In this document: in pieces, positions 56,909 through 64,000 of the stretch
Numbering within the stretch: position 1 is the stretch's first letter
Layout: every line of letters begins with the position of its first letter
NCBI GenBank assembly: GCA_003956705.1
Contig: QZCP01000019.1
Coordinates: 11,573 to 75,572, forward strand
From: Brevipalpus yothersi
Lineage: Eukaryota; Arthropoda; Arachnida; Trombidiformes; Tenuipalpidae
DNA: 64,000 nucleotides
Direction of reading: 5' to 3'
Notes under the pieces: model-generated
Databases searched by the model: none
Told to the model about the DNA's origin: nothing
What the model saw: the letters and a program-made list of their open reading frames with translations, nothing else
Program-made: the position numbers and the translations under genes

Positions 56909-57181
56909 TGCTTCCGGGTCGGCATACATCAAAGACTCACATAGTTTTCACTCTCCTACTTGTCGACGAACATCAAAGGTTCACATTGTTCTCACCCTCC
57001 CCCTTGTCGGTGAACATCAAAGGATCACATAGTTTTCTCATCCCCTCTTGTCGGCGGACATCAAAGGATCGCATAGTTTTCTCACCCCCCTTCCCTCCCC
57101 CCTTTGTCGGCAAAAAGGGATTTTCCCACCCCCCATTTTTGGGGGGGGAGATGGCTGGAACAAACTGCCAACATTACTACT
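56909..57181 (-). repeat. Right terminal inverted repeat of the Polinton
   Basis: Inverted copy of 44382-44693. It ends CATTACTACT. It has four iterated units with ACATCAAAGG/AACATCAAAGG (the complement of CTTTGATGT) and the C/G-rich hairpin block CCCCATTTTTGGGG near 57,140. It starts at TGCTTCCGGGTC, the counterpart of the inner end of the left repeat. Confidence 0.95.
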
Positions 57182-57187
57182 ATATTC
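57182..57187. repeat. Candidate right target-site duplication of the Polinton
   Basis: ATATTC directly after the terminal ACT, against ATCTTC at the left end (one mismatch). Confidence 0.5.
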
Positions 57188-57219
57188 GATTGATTTTAAG
57201 GTTTCTAACTCTACATCAA

Positions 57220-57900
57220 CACAGTGACTTGGAAAACTTTTCACTCAAAAAAAATCTGTTGGTTCTTGATGTTTCTGAATTTCAACTACACGATCTATAT
57301 GGTTTAAAACCGAAATAGTATAATGTATTTGGATGATGGGCATTGAGTGCGAACAGAAATGAATGGGACAAAGTGTTGTAAATCACGTCTCATTTTTCAA
57401 AAATCTCATGGAAAGAAATACTCAACTTTCTATGGAAGACAATATAGGATCAAGAGAGATAGACGATACCTATAAAGAGTAGAGAGTACTATAAATTGTT
57501 GATGAAACGAAAGGTGAATTGAAATCAAAGATTACGATATCTAGCTTAACTCTCAATATTATTGTGGCTCTAATTTACTTTCAGAGGAGCTGTATTCATC
57601 AATGTTTTACGTAAGAACAAGAGGAGAAACAAGATTAGAAGACATTCTTCCTTCCTCTGTTATTTGTTCAAGATGTAAGACGCCAGCAAGAAAGGAGGAA
57701 AAGTTTGAATGGGATGAATAATAGAAGTAGTGCACAATTTTCGAGGAAGACTTCCTTTCCTCGTGTTTTAATAAATCGCTTTCCTTTTCCATGGTTGTGA
57801 ATGATTGTCACTCTCATCATCATGTAGGCTCGTCTCGCATCAGAGCCTACATTCAATCATGAAGTTGAACAAATCAGGTTAATCAACCACTTTCTCCCTC
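57220..57900. repeat. Diverged duplicate of the segment at 13.9-15.1 kb
   Basis: Shares AAAAAATCTGTTGGTTC, GAATGGGACAAAGTGTT, AATCACGTCTCA, a TCGAGGAAGACTTCCTTTCC block and ATCAACCACTTTCT with the segment next to the foldback element at 13.9 kb. It begins within 40 bases of the right end of the Polinton and has no GA microsatellite of comparable length. Confidence 0.75.
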
Positions 57901-58559
57901 CAAAGTTCTCATGGAATGACATCAATGCAGGAACCACTGCGTTCGATGAGAGAAGTATAGCAAGGCAATCATAGTTAAAGAAAAAATTGTACTCCAATTT
58001 AACAAATGAATTGAGTGAATTGGGACCATTAACATTCCAATGTGTTGATGCAGTGTGTGATAGTCTCATGGATTTTTTTCTCATCTATCTGAGTATCTTT
58101 GAAAATTACCAGGTCCTGGAAAGCATGAAGAAATCACTGAAATTGCATCCGATAGAAATGTAGACAGAAAGTGATGTTGATGAAAAAATCAGCTTGGAAT
58201 TCGACTTTTCAGGCCTTTGACATTCTAAGACAACCATGTAAAATCAACTTACCAAGAGATAAATTCAATTACGGAGCGTGAGCGATCCTCTCTCTAATGG
58301 GCTGCTCTATGAATTTTCTTGTATATTCATTCCTTTGGATAAAAAGTTTGCCCACTTTCTCATTCCTTTTTCTAACACTTGTATGCACCAAAATTAAGGT
58401 TATAGTTCACTTTTTCAAATGATTTGAAAAATCCAAAATTAATTGAATAGTCAGTTTGTGGACATTTTCTTATCGAATCAATTTCAACCACATCCGATAG
58501 TACACCATGAACTTTAGGCAACTGCAATTAAGCTATCAAACTGGTGAGAGTTTTTCCCT

Positions 58560-58670
58560 TTCTCTATTAATCTTGCCACCTTTCTCATGCTCACGATGGC
58601 ATTCGAACAATTTGGTTTTTGAGCTATCAAGTCCAAAAATGAATCCGAGAAAAGTTGGAGTTTATCATAT
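58560..58670. repeat. Partial copy of the type B non-coding unit
   Basis: AATCTTGCCACCTTTCTCATG, GATGGCATT and the following AGTTGGAGT region match 42,520-42,620. The rest of the unit is not contiguous. Confidence 0.55.
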
Positions 58671-58987
58671 CATTCAGAGGAACCGAGAGCTCCAATTTCT
58701 TCTTGGTGTGTGCATTAATTCTCAAAAAAATAGTCGGAAAATATTTGATATTGTAATGAAGTATACAAGCTCCATTCATTAACATTGCCCCAGGTTATAG
58801 TAAGCCCTGATTTTAATTAGAAAGAGTATTGCAACACGTAAAGTTTCTTAATTACTTTCTCACCACTTAGTAACGTTGTTGCAAGGCCAAAGTCCACTGA
58901 GGAATTAATTAGTGCAGATCATTACCGTTTCCTCTTGCAGCCTAACCAATGCAAGAGTTGTTTTTATAACCTTCGAGATGCTTCGAT

Positions 58988-59002
58988 CGAAGCTTCTAGA
59001 AG
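58988..59002 (+). promoter_or_regulatory. Heat shock element of an orphan promoter
   Basis: cGAAgcTTCtaGAAgc has three perfectly spaced units, with further TTCGAG and TTCGAT half-sites just upstream. It lies 13 bases before a TATA box, but no coding gene follows. Confidence 0.75.
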
Positions 59003-59014
59003 CAACAAAAATAC

Positions 59015-59023
59015 TATATAAAG
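59015..59023 (+). promoter_or_regulatory. TATA box of the orphan heat-shock-type promoter
   Basis: TATATAAAG lies directly after the heat shock element. An initiator-like ATCACTT lies about 30 bases on, and an AAG-GTTAGT that could be a splice donor lies near 59,077. No open frame with a recognisable product follows within 1 kb. It may belong to a solo LTR or another mobile element, or be a lost heat shock gene leader. Confidence 0.6.
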
Positions 59024-59495
59024 AGAGCTCCGATCAAAAGAAAAATCACTTGGATCTCAGACTCTCCACCGTGAAGGTTAGTGTCTGCTCGCAGGCTTGG
59101 CCAGTGATGGCTAGCTTACGAGCTTACTTCTCTTCTGCTACTCTTTACTATCGTTCCCCTTTTACGAGTCACTGTTAGGCGCTAGGCTATAATAGAACAT
59201 TTCTTTAGAACTGTTCTATGCATGTTAACTTCGATAACTTATGATAATTGACAATAAACTTATTTAACCTCCAGTCAGGTCCCAGAAAATGTCTCTCGTT
59301 TGCACTTAAACTCTCTTCATACAGGTTACTCATCGCTCTTCATTTCGGTTAATTGTCCTCATGCAGGGGAGGAAGAGAGAGAGTTGTGAAAATTTTAGTT
59401 TAATTCAAATGTCCAGTTACATCGATCAAGGTAGCCGAGAGTAATCAATATAGTAGAAAGTGTTAGAATAGTTTTTCGAACTGCGCATCTCCGAC

Positions 59496-59640
59496 CACCG
59501 TGGGTTTACCGGGGGTTTTGAGATTAGCTCCCTCCACCGTGGGTTTACCGTGGGTTTAAAGAGAGAAGCTTTCTTCACCGTGGGTTTACCGTGGGTTTAG
59601 AGAGAGAAGCTTTCTTCACCGTGGGTTTACCGTGGGTTTT
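59496..59640 (+). repeat. Tandem repeat, 41-base unit with doubled CCGTGGGTTTA
   Basis: Three to four copies. Each contains CACCGTGGGTTTACCGTGGG, then an AGAGAGAAGCTTTCTT spacer. The last two full copies are almost identical and the first is diverged. The array lies about 0.45 kb downstream of the orphan promoter. Confidence 0.9.
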
Positions 59641-59879
59641 AAGATAAAAGCATTATCCTTTCCTATTTTTTTCACTGAAGAAATCAGTTGTTTAATTACC
59701 TAGATAGTATTGCATAGTGTTTAGACAAATATCTCACTATACGGGGAATTGAATAGATAGACCTCAAGAAGATCGCGATTGAAATTGACTCTGAGTTGAA
59801 TTGTGCCTAGTTCCCTGTTATATTCTCAATACAGAATCATAATCAACTAACGAGATAAACTAATACATCTACCTATTTA

Positions 59880-61850
59880 TGTCTCGTTACAATATGATGC
59901 CTTCTGTACTGAAATCGGTGAACAGAGAAGTTAATAATTGGAATGATTTCTATATCTCTGCTGATTATGAATTACTAGATATTGTATTCGAAAAAATTTT
60001 TTTGTTCATATGTTTGAGCTTGGAGGTCAATCGTGCATCTTGAGAGCACAGAGAGAAAGAAACGAAATTTTTTTGAAATGGAGCCTATTCATGGACGAGT
60101 TCTAACCGATATGCATGATTGAGTTGAAACTCAGCAGCTGTCCAGGTTTGATACTGTTCCCGGGCTTAGAAAATCTGAATGATAAGATTAAGAAGCGAGA
60201 GAGATGAGTCTCACTCAGTAGATTGAAAATCGTTCAAATTATTCGGAGAAATCTTTTCCTCAATAATATAAAAATCCAGAGAATTAGGCAAGAAAACCTC
60301 AATTCGTCATATATAATATGATATTTCAGATGATTAAGTAGCTTGTTCACAAAACAAACGTTTGACTTGGGTTTTCTCTTGATTCTGGTTCTGGCATAGC
60401 GATTGAGCAACTCACAGGTTAGGGTTATCATTCATGGCCTGACATTGAACGAAGAAGAAGAGAAAATATCTTATCTCAACGGAATTTCATGGGATCTCTC
60501 AATTTCAATCACAACTGATTGTGCTATTAATTCAAGACGCCTATCATTTAGCTGGTGAACTAATAAGAATTTTTTCTCTAATCTACCCATTCTTCTAAGT
60601 TTTAATCTAGTAAAACTCACCTATTACTCAAACATGCAGGATGTAACATAGTTCGATCATTCATGAACCTCATTCTGTTGATCTTAATCAATAACTGACC
60701 TCTTATTGTGAAATGGTCTTGTCCTCTTTGTTATGTTAACGACGACATCAAAGTAATTTAGTTTTGAAATCATCAAGTCTCGGAAGAAATCAAAAAAAAG
60801 TTGGGGTCTGATCCAGTTATTCAGCGGAAACCACAAGTCCACGACTTTTGCCTGGTTTGTTTATTGATCATCAAAAAAATGGATGAAAACTGAAAATAAC
60901 ATTGCTATCACGTTCCACACACGGAGGAGGGCGATATCGATGCCTTTTGTGACGAACTTATTGAACAAAAAAGTTAATAATTGAAATGGTTTTCCTGAAT
61001 TTGCTGATTGGAAGCAACTAGAGGTCTTATCCAAAACGAATAAATATAAATATAAATCATATACAGTCATGTAGTTGAGCTCACGAGCAATAAGAATGCA
61101 GGTAACTAATTTCATGGAATGGAATAAGGGTTGATTTGAAACATTAGAAAAACTCTATCAATTTTCTTTTTGAAGTATCGATGACCTCGAGACTAACTAA
61201 GGAAATGATTATCACTCATATAAAAATGAAAAATACAATGAAAGTCTCCCACCAGCCTGATAGGCGATGAGGGGAAATGAAGAAAGAGAACAACATTTCG
61301 ATTCTACTATTCCTTGAGGATTAAAGATAGATAGGAAGTGATCTCAAAATCTAAGAATTTTTCATCTAATTATCTGAATGTCCCGACTTGCCGTGGAGAT
61401 ATTCTCATCTTTTTAGGCGTTTAATAAATCATTGGCTTGTATCTCAGGCGAAACATGATGTCTCCGGCTACCCTGATAGGCAGTGAGTGGAAATGAGAGA
61501 AAAGATAACATTTACATATATACATGTACATGTATATTCGACCAGTACTTTAGAGATAAGGTGGTCTCAGCTATGCAGTGGTCCCAAGTTAAATGAATTT
61601 TTTCGTCTATTATCTGAATGCCCTTACTTACTGTGGAAATATTTTCCTCTTTTACGGAGTTTAAGAAATCATTGGCTCTGTAAAGATCTAATCTTGTAAA
61701 GATCTAACGGATAAGCTGAGGATTGGCATGCCATTGATTGGCAACCCAGACAAAAATGAACTTTTCAGCTCATCTGAGATGAGCCAATGTGTAGTGAGGT
61801 AGGCTTAATTTCTAAGTGTGAATTCCTCTTTTCTCAACGCAGAGTTTCAC
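59880..61850. repeat. Old non-coding duplicated unit, type B copy 4
   Basis: Same ordered landmarks as 41.7-43.75 kb: ATGCCTTCTGTACTGAAAT (59,900) and GATGCCTTTTGTGACGAAC (60,940), GTCTGATCCAGTTATTCAG (60,805), GTCTCCCACCAGCCTGATAG (61,246), repeated again as GATGTCTCCGGCTACCCTGA at 61,458, and AATCATTGGCT at 61,430 and 61,670. No shared frame was seen. Confidence 0.72.
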
Positions 61851-64000
61851 CGCTCTTCTATTACAACGAAAATGGAGGATCAGGTAATATCTCTACCCCT
61901 TCTAATCTCGTCCACCACTATAGATGCCATGGTCCTGACATGACATGGCAAAGTAAGCCTAGCGATCAATAGCTTGACTCTATCATAACTGAGGCTATTT
62001 TATTGGCTCCTATGAAATGAGCTATCGAATTGATAGATAATAGGATAAAATGTACAGAGGCTAGGAATCGCGTCAACTAAATTCTTAAAATGATGGCTTT
62101 ACTCTGAGTTCGCAACGGGAAAGTGTGAAAGTTTTCTCTCTTAACCCTCCGATTATAATAGAAGGCATATAGTTGATATCATACTCCATTTGGTAGTTTT
62201 ATAATTTCCTCTGGTATGCAACATCTATAAGTTTCATTCATGCAGAGTCATGATGTCACACCAGAATTGAATCAAATTCTGTCCCTCTCAATGTTCAACT
62301 TGGATAGCGGCCAGTTTCATGATTCATGGAAGCACTTCCATAATACATGCATAAAATCTGAGGCAAAATTGTCATTGCAACATCCCATAGAATGGTGAGT
62401 ATTCGCCTCCCACTATCTGTTAAGCTCATGCCAGTTTGGCTCCTCTGTTGCCCAAAGTGAGGGGTGCTCTGGATTGAATATCTGATATCATTGTGGAGTG
62501 AATTCAATCTTCCTGAGGACTATTCAATATTAAATGAATGAACGAATCTTGGATTTTCCCATTGAGGATTAAAAGCTCGCTCAACTTCACACAAACCAGA
62601 ATCCGCGGTCAGAAATAAACGGATAACATGATAGATGTAAAAGGAATACAATTTTTTTTGGGACAAAGTCTTAGCAGTATCTCCTCTTGTGGGATTCAGT
62701 TCGAAAATTCTAAACTGATCTGTTTTACCACGATTTCAATAGCTATTCGTGAGCATCAAGAGATGTTTAAGAGGTATTTAGTCGTTTTGGATGAATTTTA
62801 AGGCCATTCCATTTGACAAGCTGGATTGGTGAACTTTTGAGTCTGAAAAACTATATTTCAGGATTTCAGCTGAATCTATGCCGCTCAATTTATTTTATGT
62901 AGGTTATACATGATATACAGATTAAATGATATTTGAGATCTCACTTTTCTCTGATTTCTCCATTTTGGTAGATTCTCTGTGGGATCTTTCAGTGATTTTC
63001 TCCAATACCGAGAATAATTGACATTTTTGAACAAATAGCTAATATTAGCTCAACTAAGATTGGTAACCGGGAGTTTAGATTCTGCTCGTTTATGTATCAA
63101 AGAGAGGCGGGAAAAATTCTGAAAATATTGAAGCTTCAATACTTTTAAGCAAACTCCGGATTCACTGAATATTCAACTCTAATTATGATGGAAAGTTGAG
63201 CACAAATACGCTATATCCTCAAGTAGGCGCCTGGAAAACTATCTAAGAAGAAACTAGTTAAGAAATCTCATCATCAGAGCTATCAAAAACGGAGATAAGT
63301 GATTTTCTCTCCGATAATGATAATGATAAATGATGAATCTTGGAAATGTCCTCGAAATCATCAATGATTTTCCCTATTTCAACATATTAAGACGGAAGAC
63401 AAATGCCAGCTGTATTCTGTGAATACTTTTTTGATAATAGCAAAAAATCTACCGATTCGTATGCAGCGACTCTAGTCAAACAGTGTCTATTCACCATTAT
63501 ACATGAACATGTACATGTATATGATGTATAATTGTTGCTGATAATTCGTTCAAAAATTGGGTAAGAGCAAAAAGAATCCATCACAAATATCATCGATTTG
63601 GGAGTCCCAATTCTCAAAACTGTATTAAGAAATCATTGTCATCAAGAACAGATGATGGAGATAAAAATTTCACACAATTATTTTATCAGACAAGCAAAGA
63701 TGACCCTGGCAGAATCTAAATTGATACTAATAGAGAAACGATTAGTAAGAAACTCCATAATGCAACGATAAATTGAAACGATTCATACTGGCAAAGATCG
63801 ATAGTGGTTTGATGAGGTAATCTTGATTGTCTATATAGCAGCTCTTCAATTTTGTTGCTAGATACCATCTCAATTGTGAAAGATATTTTTTGTATCCTTA
63901 ATTAGATGATGATGGGAAACTCAGCTTAAATGAGAGCTTCAAACTCTTACATCACAAGCATGGGAGAGATAATTGATGCAGTGTTTCAATGATGACCTTT
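61851..64000. other. Gene-free DNA at the right edge
   Basis: No coding frame or RNA gene was recognised. The stretch at 62,000-62,190 is distantly similar to 30,960-31,120. A short ATGTACATGTATAT tract at about 63,510 also occurs in similar form at 61,520. Confidence 0.5.

Larger units (their letters stand above)
44382..57181. mobile_element. Polinton/Maverick element, 12.8 kb, with terminal inverted repeats
   Basis: The termini are inverted (AGTAGTAATGTTGGCAGTTT on the left, its complement on the right), start with AG as is usual for Polintons, and enclose the hallmark gene set: protein-primed polB, DD35E integrase, A32-like packaging ATPase, adenain-type protease, double jelly-roll major capsid protein and penton-like minor capsid protein. 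Polintons are large self-synthesising DNA transposons related to virophages and adenoviruses. Typical length is 15-20 kb; this copy is shorter, mainly because most of the polB N-terminal region is missing. The late genes run rightward as one compact block, and a minus-strand gene and two plus-strand genes occupy the right third. Most late genes are open, polB is not. Confidence 0.97.

Noticed and set aside
58912..59178. An 88-codon frame across the orphan heat-shock promoter
   Set aside because: It starts upstream of the TATA box and has no family features.

Overview
The window is animal nuclear DNA, most probably from an arthropod. It is AT-rich, has long gene-free stretches, many (TC)n/(GA)n microsatellites, GT-AG introns, and AATAAA signals. 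The only recognisable host gene is the 3' end of a dpr-type immunoglobulin-domain cell-surface gene, a family known from arthropods. I cannot name the species. One gap of N sits inside a (GA)n tract at 14.2-14.4 kb.

Layout. 1-12.9 kb: pyrimidine-rich, gene-free DNA with microsatellites. 12.95-13.89 kb: a palindromic foldback element (MITE). 13.9-25.9 kb: gene-free, including a segment also present at 57.2-57.9 kb. 25.9-26.9 kb: three dpr exons and a poly(A) signal. 28.9-36 kb, 41.6-44.4 kb and 58.5-62.2 kb: old, diverged copies of the same non-coding repeat units. 38.1-40.8 kb: a nested structure in which a broken PIF/Harbinger-type DDE transposon splits a fragment of a Polinton DNA polymerase gene. 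44.38-57.18 kb: a 12.8-kb Polinton/Maverick, the main feature. 59.5-59.6 kb: a 41-bp tandem repeat just downstream of an orphan heat-shock-type promoter.

The Polinton has inverted termini beginning AGTAGTAATG, with arms of about 0.3 kb built of iterated repeats. On the + strand there is a tightly packed late block: packaging ATPase, small basic hydrophobic-tail protein, a conserved second structural-type protein, DD35E integrase with chromodomain, two-segment membrane protein, minor capsid (penton-like) protein, pVI/core-like basic protein, major capsid protein, and adenain-type protease. The block is followed by a TATA-binding-protein-like gene. Next come a minus-strand gene of unknown function and a small zinc-ribbon gene that share a divergent promoter. 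Last is a protein-primed family B DNA polymerase. The polymerase is broken: the N-terminal exonuclease part is mostly missing and an in-frame TAG lies upstream of the surviving open frame. The copy therefore looks incapable of replicating itself, although most late genes are open.

The most notable observation is regulatory. The polB promoter consists of four tandem ~115-bp repeats, each with a three-unit heat shock element (one copy degenerate), followed by a TATAAAAGG box. The divergent promoter of the two other putative early genes carries a perfect four-unit heat shock element between two opposed TATAAAAG boxes. This suggests a Polinton lineage whose early genes are switched on by heat-shock factor, and which also encodes its own TBP-like factor, perhaps for late transcription. 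A third heat-shock-type promoter lies outside the element at 59.0 kb with no gene attached.
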